A stretch of 64,000 bases of DNA from Brevibacillus composti (GTDB lineage Bacteria; Bacillota; Bacilli; Brevibacillales; Brevibacillaceae): contig NZ_CP066308.1 in the NCBI RefSeq assembly GCF_016406105.1, forward strand, positions 2,453,501-2,517,500, written 5' to 3'. The notes below the pieces were generated by a model. It worked only from the letters and a program-made list of their open reading frames with translations, did not search any database and was not told where the DNA came from. The position numbers were made by a program, and so were the translations under genes. Shown one piece after another: positions 46,278-55,440 of this stretch; position 1 is the stretch's first letter; each line of letters starts with the position of its first letter.

Positions 46278-47507
46278 CTACACCCCTGCGTATGAATGCA
46301 GACCGGCAATGACCAGGTTGACGACGACCAGGGTGATCAAGATGATGACAAAGCCGATGACGGACATCCAAGCCGATTTGGCCCCGATCCATCCGCGGGA
46401 GAGACGAAGATGAAGATAAGCGCTGTAGAAAAGCCAGACGATGAGCGCCCATACTTCTTTCGGATCCCATCCCCAGAAGCGTCCCCACGCCTCTTCCGCC
46501 CAGATCATCGCGAAAATCAAGGCGCCCAGGGTAAAGACGGGGTAGCCGATGCTGATCGCGCGGTAGCTGATCTCATCGATCAATTCGGGATCGATATCCC
46601 TCAGCCCCGGCTGCATCGCCGCCGCCAGCCGCTTGCGCAGGATCAGCCGCAAGATGCCGTACAACACCAGACCGGAGATGACCGACCAGATCATGGTGTT
46701 CAGCTTGCGAGCCGCATCCTTCCCTTCCATCCACGCGGGGGCGGTAAACCAGGGGTTCATCGGGCCAGCCTGGATCAGCGTGGCGTCCTGCGGAGCGACG
46801 ATCGCCGGCAGTGTATACTCTACCTTCATTTTCTCCATTTGTGCCTGATTATTCAATTGTTCTGTTGGCAATTGGAACACCGTTTTTTGATCCAGTCGGG
46901 AAAACGTAGATTCCATCGCGATAAAGCCGACCAGCATCAGAACGACGGCGAGTACAACCTCCAGCCAGCGCGTGCTTTTCGTCACGACATCCTGCGGCAC
47001 GGTGCGGACCAGATACATCAAGCCTGCCGCAAAACCTACGGCCAGAATTCCTTCCCCGAGCGCTGCCGTGGTCACGTGGATATGCAGCCAATAGCTTTGC
47101 AGCGCGGGAATCAGCGGGGTGACTTCCTTGGGGAAGACATACGAGTAACCAAGCATGACGACCCCGAGCGGCAGAACGAATGCGCCGATCACCGTCAATC
47201 TGTAAATCCGGTAGATAATCAAGTAAGCCAGGATGATGCAGTAATCCAGGAACGCCATAAATTCAAACATGTTGCTCGTCGGGCTGTGTCCGCCGGCGAT
47301 CCAGCGGAACACGACGTAGCCCGTCTGGGCCAGAAAGCCGACCAGCGCCAGCCAGTAGGCAATCCGTCCGTACTTTTCTTCATGTTGCTTGGGATCGCGT
47401 CCCGCCCAGTTCTTTCCGGTCAAGGCGACGACGAACACGATCGACGCCAGCACGTACAGCACAAAGGCAATATCGAGCATGACATCACTTAACGGAATAA
47501 GCTGCAC
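46278..47507 (-). CDS. resC: Cytochrome c biogenesis protein ResC (CcsA/CcsB heme handling)
   Basis: 409 residues with about eight helices. The tryptophan-rich heme-binding WWD segment EEAWGRFWGWDPKEVWALIVW lies near residue 325, with His residues in flanking helices (HIHVTTAALGEG; YLHLRLSRGWIG). With ResB it forms the system II heme exporter/ligase that attaches heme to cytochrome c outside the membrane. Start GTG with GGAGG 8 nt upstream; 24 nt after resB. Confidence 0.96.
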   Translation of the reverse strand: MQLIPLSDVMLDIAFVLYVLASIVFVVALTGKNWAGRDPKQHEEKYGRIAYWLALVGFLAQTGYVVFRWIAGGHSPTSNMFEFMAFLDYCIILAYLIIYRIYRLTVIGAFVLPLGVVMLGYSYVFPKEVTPLIPALQSYWLHIHVTTAALGEGILAVGFAAGLMYLVRTVPQDVVTKSTRWLEVVLAVVLMLVGFIAMESTFSRLDQKTVFQLPTEQLNNQAQMEKMKVEYTLPAIVAPQDATLIQAGPMNPWFTAPAWMEGKDAARKLNTMIWSVISGLVLYGILRLILRKRLAAAMQPGLRDIDPELIDEISYRAISIGYPVFTLGALIFAMIWAEEAWGRFWGWDPKEVWALIVWLFYSAYLHLRLSRGWIGAKSAWMSVIGFVIILITLVVVNLVIAGLHSYAGV

Positions 47508-47531
47508 GTCTAAAACCTCCTCAAAGCCGAC

Positions 47532-49160
47532 TTAAGCTTTTGGTTTCTCTGCTAAGGTGATCGGCAGCTTGATCTCCTGGATCATCGCTTCCACTTCACG
47601 CCTTAATCCATACCAGTTCTTGTTGGTATGTCCCGCCAACAGCACTCTTGTGCCGTGCAATTGGAGCCAGATGCGGCGGTGCTGCCAGAAGAATCCCATC
47701 GCCACGCCGACCATGAAGACAAAGGAACCAAAATAGATCAGGGGAACCGCTTTATCTTTTCTCACCATCAGACCGCTGATATCAATCAGATCCGGCATGT
47801 TAAAATCGAGCGTGTAACGGGAATCCTCTCTTTCCGTAATCACGGTTCCGCTGACGTATACCAGTTTTTCCTTGATTTGATCCGCTTCAGACGTGATCTC
47901 CAGCACGATCATCGGATTTTTCGGCAGATTGGTCTGCGTGGACGGTTTCCCGTCGCTTCCCATGATGAAGTCCGGGAAGTAATCGATGACACGAACCTTG
48001 ACGCCTTCGGCAATTTCCTGCTCAGGCGGAACATCGTAGAGGTCCAGCTTGAAAGGGGCGACCTCTTTTCTCCCATTTTGCTTGTCAATCAGGACAAAGT
48101 TCATCGCACCCAGCTGCATTTCCTGAAAGCCGGATTGATAGAGTGCAAGACCCTCATGCTCCATCGGATGGTTGACGACGATCGGGCCCCTCTTGATCTC
48201 GACCAGATCGGGTGTGGCGCCGGGCAGATCGGCGTTCTTGTTCAGGTACAGGATCGCGTCCGTCTGATAGTTTTTCGGAATGACGCCGCCATTCAAATTC
48301 AATTTTTGCGCCATTTCTTCTTCTGACCAGTACTCGGTCTTGTACTCCACATTTTTGACGTAATAGGGAGTATCCGGGATCGCGATGGTCTGCCCCTCCC
48401 TTACCCAGACGAATTCATCCAGATAAAAGCCGGGGATGTTGCGCATTAAGACGCCGAGCAGAAAAATGATCAGCCCGATATGGTTGATGTACGGCCCCCA
48501 GCGGCTGAAACGGCCTTTCTCCGCCAGGATGGCGTGTCCGCTTTGAAAGATGCGATAGCCTTTCTTTTTGAGTGCGGCCGCCGTGGCAGCCGTCAGCGCC
48601 TCCGCATCCTGCCCCTCTGTCAGTTCGGTCTCGCCGTAGACTCTTTGCCCTTTGAGAAAGGAGCTGTGCTGATTGACCCGCGGCTTGCTCAGGGCCCGGT
48701 AAAGGGGAACCACCCTGTCCAAGCTGCAGATGACCAGCGATGTCCCGAGAGCGACGAGCAGCGAGACAAACCACCAGGATGAGTACATGTTGTGAAAGCC
48801 CAGTGTGTAGAAAATCGTACCCAGCTTGCCGTAGGTGTCGGTGTAGAATCTGGCCACGTCCGCTTCGGTGGGGACGGGAACCGGAATGTACTGCTGCTGG
48901 GGAAAGATCGTGCCTACTGCCGAAGCGATCAAGATGACGACAATGATGCCAATGGCGACTTTAACGGATGAAAAGTAATTCCACACTCTGTCGACAATGG
49001 TGCGCGTATACGTTTGAGAACGGCGGGCCATTCCCTCGTAGCGCATATCCGGGAAAGAAGCCTCGCCTTTGATCTCCACTTCCAGCGGTCTGCCGCATGA
49101 TTCACAGAGCAGAGTGCCGACTGGATTGGCATGACCGCATTCACATTTTATCTGGTCCAT
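47532..49160 (-). CDS. resB: Cytochrome c biogenesis protein ResB
   Basis: 542 residues from ATG 49160 (GAGGAG 4 nt upstream). A GTG at 49172 overlaps the resA stop but has no ribosome site. It opens with a zinc-ribbon-like CECGHANPVGTLLCESCG, then membrane helices at ~65-85, ~130-150 and ~230-250, a large extracytoplasmic domain, and a final helix (LIYFGSFVFMVGVAMGFFW), as in Bacillus ResB. Partner of ResC in system II cytochrome c maturation. Confidence 0.95.
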   Translation of the reverse strand: MDQIKCECGHANPVGTLLCESCGRPLEVEIKGEASFPDMRYEGMARRSQTYTRTIVDRVWNYFSSVKVAIGIIVVILIASAVGTIFPQQQYIPVPVPTEADVARFYTDTYGKLGTIFYTLGFHNMYSSWWFVSLLVALGTSLVICSLDRVVPLYRALSKPRVNQHSSFLKGQRVYGETELTEGQDAEALTAATAAALKKKGYRIFQSGHAILAEKGRFSRWGPYINHIGLIIFLLGVLMRNIPGFYLDEFVWVREGQTIAIPDTPYYVKNVEYKTEYWSEEEMAQKLNLNGGVIPKNYQTDAILYLNKNADLPGATPDLVEIKRGPIVVNHPMEHEGLALYQSGFQEMQLGAMNFVLIDKQNGRKEVAPFKLDLYDVPPEQEIAEGVKVRVIDYFPDFIMGSDGKPSTQTNLPKNPMIVLEITSEADQIKEKLVYVSGTVITEREDSRYTLDFNMPDLIDISGLMVRKDKAVPLIYFGSFVFMVGVAMGFFWQHRRIWLQLHGTRVLLAGHTNKNWYGLRREVEAMIQEIKLPITLAEKPKA

Positions 49161-49168
49161 ATTGCTCC

Positions 49169-49696
49169 TCACTTAGGCAAGATATTTGCCACTTTTTCTG
49201 AAATCGAATTTTCGTTAAGCGGCCCGATAAAAATCTCCTTTACCTTCCCGTCCGCATCGATGAAATACGTGCTGGGGATGGGCCCAATTCGATAGAGCTT
49301 GGTGATTTGGGACTGTCTGTCCAAGAGAATTGGAAATGTCAGTCCGAATTGCTTGACAAACGGCTCCACCGCTACCGGGGATTCGCCAATATTGATCCCG
49401 ATGACCACCAGACCTTTATCCTTGTAGGCTTCATACTGCTGCTGCAGATCGGGCATCTCTTTTTTACACGGCTCGCACCAGCTGCCCCAGAAATTGAGCA
49501 CCACGCCTTTGCCCCGCAAGTCCGACAACGCGATCGGCGGGCCGTTCAACTGCTCCAGACTGAAGTTGGGGGCTTCCTTACCGACTTTTACCGCATGAGG
49601 ATCCTTCACAAAACTGGAATAGACGGCAAAGACAAGCGCCGCCAGCAAAACACCCAGGATCGCCACCCTGATGTATGTACGGTTGTTTTTGTTCAT
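49169..49696 (-). CDS. resA: Thiol-disulfide oxidoreductase ResA
   Basis: 175 residues. An N-terminal membrane anchor (AILGVLLAALVFAVYSSF) is followed by a thioredoxin fold with the active site WCEPC (~74-78) and the cis-Pro in GPIPSTYFI. ResA reduces the heme-binding cysteines of apocytochrome c before heme attachment. First gene of resABC, with its stop touching resB. Confidence 0.97.
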   Translation of the reverse strand: MNKNNRTYIRVAILGVLLAALVFAVYSSFVKDPHAVKVGKEAPNFSLEQLNGPPIALSDLRGKGVVLNFWGSWCEPCKKEMPDLQQQYEAYKDKGLVVIGINIGESPVAVEPFVKQFGLTFPILLDRQSQITKLYRIGPIPSTYFIDADGKVKEIFIGPLNENSISEKVANILPK

Positions 49697-49820
49697 AGTG
49701 CCCTGGCTCCCATCTACATCTTTTGGGAAAACGGATACAATCCCGTCCTTCCTGCTATCCCCTCTATTATAGCCTTGCTTTTTATTTGCGACAGCCCATA
49801 AGTTTTGAACAGATTTTGAA

Positions 49821-50555
49821 TCATTTTTTGCGGCCTTTGGTCAATCCGCGCCGCAGCCGCTCGATCTCCGCGGTCGTCAAGGGCCTGTACTGGCCGGGCT
49901 CCAGCCCCTCCAATGTCAAAAAGCCCACCTGCGTACGCTCCAGCTTGATTACCGGATGTCCGATCGCTTCGCACATGCGGCGAACCTGGCGATTTCGTCC
50001 CTCGTGAATCACCAGCTCCAGCAAAGCGCGGTCATTGGCCGGAGCTGCCTTGAGCAGTCTGGCCTGTCCGGGAGCGGTCATCCCGTCCTCCAGCTTGACT
50101 CCGCTGGCGAGTTGGCTGATCTTTTCCCGCGACGGAACGCCTTTTACCCAAGCCCGGTAGACCTTGTCCATCTCATAGGACGGATGGGCCAGCATATGCG
50201 CCAATTCTCCGTCATTGGTCAAAAGCAGCAGCCCGGACGTATCGTAATCGAGCCGGCCGACAGGGTATACTCTCTCTTTGATCCCTCGCAGGAGATCGAC
50301 GACGACAGGTCTGCCCCGCGGATCGGAGACGCTGGTGATGTAGCCCGTCGGCTTGTGCAGCAAGACGTATATTTTTCTCTCCATATGAATCAACTTGCCG
50401 TTTACCTTGATTTTGTCCGTGTCTGGATCGACTTTCGTCCCCAGTTCTTTTACCACTTGACCATTTACCTGCACCTTGCCCTGAAGGATCAGTTCCTCGC
50501 AATGCCGTCTGGAGGCAACTCCTGCGTTAGCCAGTACCTTCTGCAACCGTTCCAT
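49821..50555 (-). CDS. rluB: 23S rRNA pseudouridine synthase RluB
   Basis: 244 residues. An N-terminal S4 RNA-binding domain (MERLQKVLANAGVASRRHCEEL) leads to the RsuA/RluB catalytic motif GRLDYDTSGLLLLTNDG with the nucleophilic Asp, and ends in HEGRNRQVRRMCEAIGHPV. It sits between spmB and resA as in Bacillus (ypuL/rluB). The 124 bp to resA hold no clear gene. Confidence 0.96.
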   Translation of the reverse strand: MERLQKVLANAGVASRRHCEELILQGKVQVNGQVVKELGTKVDPDTDKIKVNGKLIHMERKIYVLLHKPTGYITSVSDPRGRPVVVDLLRGIKERVYPVGRLDYDTSGLLLLTNDGELAHMLAHPSYEMDKVYRAWVKGVPSREKISQLASGVKLEDGMTAPGQARLLKAAPANDRALLELVIHEGRNRQVRRMCEAIGHPVIKLERTQVGFLTLEGLEPGQYRPLTTAEIERLRRGLTKGRKK

Positions 50556-50681
50556 GTCGAATCACCTCTCCAACATCATACCCGTTCTTACCAGTGTGGA
50601 CAAGAACAGCGGAAAAACTTACACGAGACGGAAGTTTATCTTTTGCCGGATGAAAGCCTCTACTTTCCCCCCAAAAAATAA

Positions 50682-50706
50682 AAGCCCTCCGAAGTGGGAG
50701 CGGCTC
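50682..50706 (-). terminator. Terminator after the secreted hypothetical gene
   Basis: AAGCCCTCC and GGGAGCGGCTC form a stem; on the minus strand the sequence continues TTTTATTTTTT. It lies 18 nt past a stop at 50724 in the shifted frame, but ~80 nt past the stop at 50789. Confidence 0.8.
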
Positions 50707-50788
50707 TTAGTCTTATCGAGATGTTATTTTTGCCCGGCAAGAATTTGACGGATGAACGACACGGTGTCCTCTTCGGAAAAGGTGTCGC

Positions 50789-51559
50789 TCATGTGAAACG
50801 TAATGAAATAAGGTTCATGAGAGGGCCTTTGCGGTCTGTATAGACGATCACGGCGGCGCGCCGATTGCCGACCGCTTTTCCCTGGGCGACGGGAGAATAT
50901 TCGATCGCAGCGAACTTGACTTGATAGCCCTCCCATGCGGGAATGACGAACTTCGCTCCCAACTCCTGCTCCAGCGTCCGGTGGATCTCCGGCGGCAAGC
51001 CATGAGAATGGGGACGCAGATCAAATCGGCCGATTTCCTCCTCCCCGATGTAGAGAATCAATGCGGCATCAAACCTCTTTTCACGCAGCTCATCCAGTTG
51101 CGCTTCGGTCAAGAGGCGCAGGTGTTGATGGTTTTCCAATTTTTCAAGAGTTCCGAGTTCGGAAAAAATCATGTAGCGAGATGTACCGCCCGGCAGTATT
51201 TCCGCATCGCCCTGATAACCGCCGTTCATCTTGTCGCGATCGAGCACGTTATCGCCGACAGTCTTCTTCAGGGCTTCCAGGAGCTCTTCGCCCGGTTGAA
51301 TTTTGAACCTCACCGGGTTCTTTTCGTCGCCGATCTTTCGATTGCTGCTGTTTTTGACTTTGATATCGTAGGCGATGACCGTCGGGGTTACATGTCTGAC
51401 GACGACGTTGTTCACCACGATCCCCGTCTGTCCGCTGATCGACTTGTCGGTGACGATCTCGGCAGACACCTCCGCCAGCTCTAGGGCGGGGCTATTTGCA
51501 CCTGCGGCGTTGATGACACCCATGACCGCGATCAGACAGCAGAGAAACAGTCGTTTCAT
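50789..51559 (-). CDS. Secreted hypothetical protein, C-terminus probably frameshifted
   Basis: 256 residues in the open frame from ATG 51559 (GGAGGG 7 nt upstream). A signal peptide is evident (RLFLCCLIAVMGVINAAGA). The rest is a soluble beta-rich protein with no family I recognise; a region KNSSNRKIGDEKNPVRFKI suggests an immunoglobulin-like or DUF domain. Near 50820 the open frame ends within ~10 codons, whereas the -1 frame continues as HEPYFITFHMSDTFSEED and stops at 50724, right before a strong terminator. The intact protein is probably ~278 residues ending at 50724. Either a sequencing error or a real mutation is possible. Confidence 0.7.
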   Translation of the reverse strand: MKRLFLCCLIAVMGVINAAGANSPALELAEVSAEIVTDKSISGQTGIVVNNVVVRHVTPTVIAYDIKVKNSSNRKIGDEKNPVRFKIQPGEELLEALKKTVGDNVLDRDKMNGGYQGDAEILPGGTSRYMIFSELGTLEKLENHQHLRLLTEAQLDELREKRFDAALILYIGEEEIGRFDLRPHSHGLPPEIHRTLEQELGAKFVIPAWEGYQVKFAAIEYSPVAQGKAVGNRRAAVIVYTDRKGPLMNLISLRFT

Positions 51560-51648
51560 CCCGTCTCCCTCCGCTCTTTCCTTTTCCATATGTTACCACA
51601 GAAACTCTCATCGCACTGCCATCAAATCAAGCGCTGCAAAAGAAAAAA

Positions 51649-51673
51649 GCTGCCTGCATTACGCACAGGCAGC
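51649..51673 (-). terminator. Terminator after spmB
   Basis: GCTGCCTG (51649-51656) pairs with CAGGCAGC (51666-51673). On the minus strand six T and further T-rich sequence follow, 22 nt past the spmB stop. Confidence 0.88.
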
Positions 51674-51694
51674 CCGATTCTTCCAATATCTTTT

Positions 51695-52228
51695 TTACGA
51701 AAACACATAGGATACGATCAGCAAAGAAAAAATGACTCCGGCCAGATCGGACCACAGCCCTACGCGGAGCGCGTACGAGGAATTGCGAATTCCCACCGCT
51801 CCGAAGTAGACCGTCAACACATACAGCGTCGTATCCGTGCTGCCCTGCATGGTAGCAGCCAGTCTCCCCAAAAAGGAATCCGGCCCGTACTGGGCAATCA
51901 TATCGGTTGCGACGGCCAGCGATCCCGTGCCGGTAATCGGCCGCAGGAGCGCGAGCGGGACGATTTCCTCCGGGATATGAAACACCGCGAGAAGCGGCGC
52001 CAACAGAGAGAGCAGCCAGCCCAGCGCTCCTGACTCGCGAAACATCGTCACGGCCACCATCATCGCAACCAGATGGGGCAATATCCGGATCGTCGTCACA
52101 AGTCCGCCTTTTGCTCCTTCGACAAAGGTCTCATAAACGGGTACACGGCGGCTCCAGCCGTAAACCAAGATGAAGGCGATCATCACCGGAATGGCCCATA
52201 GGGAGAGCAGGGAAACCCATTGATACAT
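51695..52228 (-). CDS. spmB: Spore maturation protein SpmB
   Basis: 177 residues, hydrophobic, with the nucleoside-recognition (Gate) domain text GAKGGLVTTIRILPHLVAMMVAV and TGTGSLAVATDMIAQYGPDSF, and a QGSTDTTLYVLTVYFGAVG segment typical of SpmB. In Bacillus, SpmA/SpmB affect spore core dehydration and heat resistance. It is 11 nt after spmA and closes the dacB-spmA-spmB operon. Confidence 0.95.
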   Translation of the reverse strand: MYQWVSLLSLWAIPVMIAFILVYGWSRRVPVYETFVEGAKGGLVTTIRILPHLVAMMVAVTMFRESGALGWLLSLLAPLLAVFHIPEEIVPLALLRPITGTGSLAVATDMIAQYGPDSFLGRLAATMQGSTDTTLYVLTVYFGAVGIRNSSYALRVGLWSDLAGVIFSLLIVSYVFS

Positions 52229-52239
52229 GCGGACGCCCC

Positions 52240-52830
52240 CTATCTAGTTTTGCGATCATGACGGGCACGGTACAGACGGTCGAGTATCAGTGCGACGAGT
52301 GTGGCGCCAAAGGAGGCGAGCAGGGTCGTCCCGACGATGTCCACCGGATTGGCGGAGCCGTACTGCATCCGAATCGCGATCATCGTCGTCGGAATTAAGG
52401 TAATGCCGGCCGTATTGATCGCAAGCAGGGTACACATCGCCGGTGTCGCTTTTTGCTTGTCAGGATTCAGCTTTTGCAGCTCCTCCATCGCCTTCAGCCC
52501 CATCGGCGTGGCCGCATTGCCCAGCCCGAGGAGGTTGGCGCTCATGTTAGAGAGAATGTAGCCCAACGCCGGATGGCCTTTGGGGACGTCGGGAAACAGC
52601 CGTCCGATGATCGGCGAAAGCAAGCGGGCCAGTCCTTCCATGAGCCCGGCCTTTTCCGCGATCTTCATCATACCCATCCAAAAGGCAAGCACACTGAGCA
52701 AGCCAAAGCATACGGTCACCCCTGTCTTGGCTCCTTCAAAAGCTGCCTGATTTACCGCTTCGATCCGTCCTGTGAAGGCGGCGACCACGATGCTGATCAC
52801 GATCAGCGCGAGCCAGATGACATTAAGCAC
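52240..52830 (-). CDS. spmA: Spore maturation protein SpmA
   Basis: 196 residues with about five helices. FEGAKTGVTVCFGLLSVLAFWMG and ANLLGLGNAATPMGLKAMEEL are the conserved Gate-domain motifs of SpmA. Start GTG inside the 3' end of dacB (8-nt overlap), with a purine-rich GGGGGA before it, suggesting coupled translation. Confidence 0.95.
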   Translation of the reverse strand: MLNVIWLALIVISIVVAAFTGRIEAVNQAAFEGAKTGVTVCFGLLSVLAFWMGMMKIAEKAGLMEGLARLLSPIIGRLFPDVPKGHPALGYILSNMSANLLGLGNAATPMGLKAMEELQKLNPDKQKATPAMCTLLAINTAGITLIPTTMIAIRMQYGSANPVDIVGTTLLASFGATLVALILDRLYRARHDRKTR

Positions 52831-53989
52831 TCCACATCCCCCCTGCCATGATCTCCCAAATCCGCTGCCAGAAGGAACGAGGCTCTCCTTTGCTTGCCAT
52901 CGTGGGCGTATCGTCTTGAACGGTGATCGGCACCTTTCCGATCACCCGCTCTCCCAAGGTGATGCGCAAGAATCCGACATGGCTTCCCGCCAGCTCCTGC
53001 GTGATTCGCTTCTCCTGCAGGATCACTTCTTTCCTGATCTGTCCGTCCTCCCCTTTGCGGAGCGGATAGACCCAATCGTTCATCGCCGCCAGTTTGAGTA
53101 CATCGCCTCTGGGCGACTGCACGGTTTCGATCGCCTCCCCCTTTTTCACGAGGGTGACCGGGGAAAATTGTTGAAAGCCCCAGTCCATCAGCGCCATCGA
53201 ATCATTCCAGTCGTCCGGCGCATTCAGCGTAATCGTGGCCAGCTGCCGTCCGTCCCGGGTCGCGGAAGAAGCCAGACATCTCTTGGCCAGCTTGGTGTAC
53301 CCGGTTTTTACGCCGTCCGCGCCTTGATACAGGTGGAGCAGCTTGTTTTTGTTTTGCAGTCTTCGATCGTACGCTTCTCCCTCCCAGGAGATGTTTTTTA
53401 CTTTGGTGGAAACAATCTGCCGGAACAGCGGATTTTTTAAGGCATACGCAGACAACTTGGCCATGTCTTCTGCGGTAGAATAGTGCATATTGCTGTCATC
53501 CAGCCCATGCGGATTGGTGAAGTGGGTATGGGCCATCCCCAGCATCGCCGCTTTTTCGTTCATCAGGTAGACAAAGCCGGGAACCGATCCCCCCACATGA
53601 TGGGCGACGGCCACCGCTGCATCATTTCCGGAGCGGAGCATCAGTCCGTAGAGCAGTTCTTCCAGCGTCAGCTTTTCCCCCTCTTTCAAATAAATCGAGG
53701 ATCCCTCTACGCCGACAGCTTCCTTCGGGACGCGGACGACCTCCTCCATCCGGCCGTTTTCGATGGCCACGATGGCGGTCATCGTCTTGGTCAAACTGGC
53801 GATTCGCATTTTCTTTGAACCATTTTTGGAATACAGGATACGTCCGCTGGCTACGTCGATCAGCGCTGCAGCTTCCGCAGAGATTCCGGGGGCTGCGGCT
53901 GCGGCAGAGACGGTTCCCGCTGGTGGAATCAGCAGCGGAAAAAAAAGAAAAACGACGAGCACGACGGACAGAACTTTCCGTACGTTCAT
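52823..53989 (-). CDS. dacB: D-alanyl-D-alanine carboxypeptidase (DacB/PBP5*-type)
   Basis: 388 residues. Signal peptide (LSVVLVVFLFFPLLIPPAGTVSA), then the three penicillin-binding motifs: SLTK in RIASLTKTMTA (~67), SGN in MLRSGNDAA, and KTG in DGVKTGYTKLAKRC. A C-terminal beta-domain follows. The order with spmA-spmB matches the Bacillus dacB operon, where PBP5* trims spore cortex peptides under sigma-E. Whether this one is sporulation-specific is inferred from context. Confidence 0.95.
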   Translation of the reverse strand: MNVRKVLSVVLVVFLFFPLLIPPAGTVSAAAAAPGISAEAAALIDVASGRILYSKNGSKKMRIASLTKTMTAIVAIENGRMEEVVRVPKEAVGVEGSSIYLKEGEKLTLEELLYGLMLRSGNDAAVAVAHHVGGSVPGFVYLMNEKAAMLGMAHTHFTNPHGLDDSNMHYSTAEDMAKLSAYALKNPLFRQIVSTKVKNISWEGEAYDRRLQNKNKLLHLYQGADGVKTGYTKLAKRCLASSATRDGRQLATITLNAPDDWNDSMALMDWGFQQFSPVTLVKKGEAIETVQSPRGDVLKLAAMNDWVYPLRKGEDGQIRKEVILQEKRITQELAGSHVGFLRITLGERVIGKVPITVQDDTPTMASKGEPRSFWQRIWEIMAGGMWSA

Positions 53990-54076
53990 AACGTCCTCCC
54001 CATTTTGCGTTACCGGCAGTTTGTACCAGTATATGGGGACGAGACATTCGTTAGTACCGAATCTGTCCGGTCCGCG

Positions 54077-54664
54077 CTAGTCGTTTTCAGGTGGCTCTGT
54101 GCTGCCAAAGAGAGCCGCCGCTTCTGCCCGTGCTTCCTCAATGTTGAGATTGACGGGAGGCTCCGGCAAGTCGCTCAGTTCTCGCAAGCCGAAATGCTCC
54201 AAAAATTCTTTTGTGGTCGCATACAGGATCGGCCGCCCCACGCCCTCCGCTCTGCCCGCCTCTCGAATCAACAATTTGGAGAGCAGCGTGTTCAACGCCT
54301 TTTCGCACTTGACCCCGCGTATCTCCTCAATCTCCGAGCGCGTGATGGGCTGACGGTAGGCGATAATCGCTAGCGTCTCCAAGGCGGCCTGGGACAGCGT
54401 CGATTGGCTGGGCGAGGTCGCGAGCCGCTCAAAATAAGGGACGTGCTCCGGGAGCGTGGTCAGCTGATAGGCTTTTGCCACCTCTACGATCTGCACTCCC
54501 CTGCCGGCACGGCGAAAATCCGCTTTCATATCCTCGATCAAATCGACGACCTCGTCTTCGGGGATCTCCAGAATCTCACTGATTTGCTTGGCGTCGATGC
54601 CCTCATCGCCGGAGATAAACAGCAAGCCTTCGATGACGCCTTTCAGCTTGTCGTAATCCATCAA
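54077..54664 (-). CDS. scpB: Segregation and condensation protein B
   Basis: 195 residues with two winged-helix domains (GVIEGLLFISGDEGIDAKQISEIL; QAALETLAIIAYRQPITRSEIEEIRGV), the standard ScpB text. With ScpA it forms the kleisin part of the SMC condensin. Its start overlaps the scpA stop by 4 nt. Confidence 0.97.
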   Translation of the reverse strand: MMDYDKLKGVIEGLLFISGDEGIDAKQISEILEIPEDEVVDLIEDMKADFRRAGRGVQIVEVAKAYQLTTLPEHVPYFERLATSPSQSTLSQAALETLAIIAYRQPITRSEIEEIRGVKCEKALNTLLSKLLIREAGRAEGVGRPILYATTKEFLEHFGLRELSDLPEPPVNLNIEEARAEAAALFGSTEPPEND

Positions 54665-55419
54665 CCAAGGGCCCCTTTCTCTGAACTTTCACAGATCATG
54701 ATGTCATGAAACAGCTTGTTTTGCACACAGGTAACCTGCTTGGACTTCATCAGTTCCAAGAGTGCCAGGAAGGTCGTGACGATCTCCGTCCGCGTCGGGT
54801 TTTCCGAAAACAGTTGAAAGAATCGGACCATTCCCCCGCCGGCTTTCACCAGCTGGCGAATCTCCCCCATGCGCTCCTTGATCGAGATTTCATCTCTCGA
54901 TACCTTTGCCACCGGATCTGTCTGCGAGACCCGTTTGACCAGCTTTTCCAGCGCATGGAGCAGGTCGTACAAGGAGACGTCTTTCACGGTATTTTCTTCC
55001 TCGCGCACATAAGGAGCGAGATTTTCCGCCGGGCGCGTGAATACCTGGTTGCGTCCGATTTCCATCTCCCGCAAGGTTTCCGCCAGCATCTTGTAGCGCT
55101 TGTACTCCAGCAGTCGCTGAATCAGCTCTTCCCGCGGATCCACTTCTTCGACGTCCATATCCAAATGCGTTTGAAAGACCTGCTCTTCTTTTCGCGGCAA
55201 CAGCAGCTTGCTCTTGATCGACAAGAGCGTCGCCGCCATTACGACGAATTCGCTGGCGACGTCGAGCTGCAGCTCTTGCATCGTGTCGATGGTGGCCAGG
55301 TACTGCTCGGTGATCTCCGCGATGGGGATGTCGTATATATCCACTTCCGCCTTGTCGATCAGATGCAGGAGGAGGTCAAGCGGCCCTTCAAAGGAATCCA
55401 GTTTGATGCTGTACGACAC
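54661..55419 (-). CDS. scpA: Segregation and condensation protein A (kleisin)
   Basis: 252 residues. N-terminal IKLDSFEGPLDLLLHLI and VMAATLLSIKSKLLLPR are the SMC-binding signatures; the C-terminal winged helix (FLALLELMKSKQVTCVQ) is present. Kleisin subunit bridging SMC heads. Followed directly by scpB. Confidence 0.97.
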   Translation of the reverse strand: MSYSIKLDSFEGPLDLLLHLIDKAEVDIYDIPIAEITEQYLATIDTMQELQLDVASEFVVMAATLLSIKSKLLLPRKEEQVFQTHLDMDVEEVDPREELIQRLLEYKRYKMLAETLREMEIGRNQVFTRPAENLAPYVREEENTVKDVSLYDLLHALEKLVKRVSQTDPVAKVSRDEISIKERMGEIRQLVKAGGGMVRFFQLFSENPTRTEIVTTFLALLELMKSKQVTCVQNKLFHDIMICESSEKGALG

Positions 55420-55440
55420 GACTTCTCCCTCGTTTCTTGA

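Noticed and set aside
46296..47492. 398-codon plus-strand frame opposite resC
   Set aside because: resC has the WWD heme motif on the minus strand; the plus-strand product is a charged low-complexity shadow.
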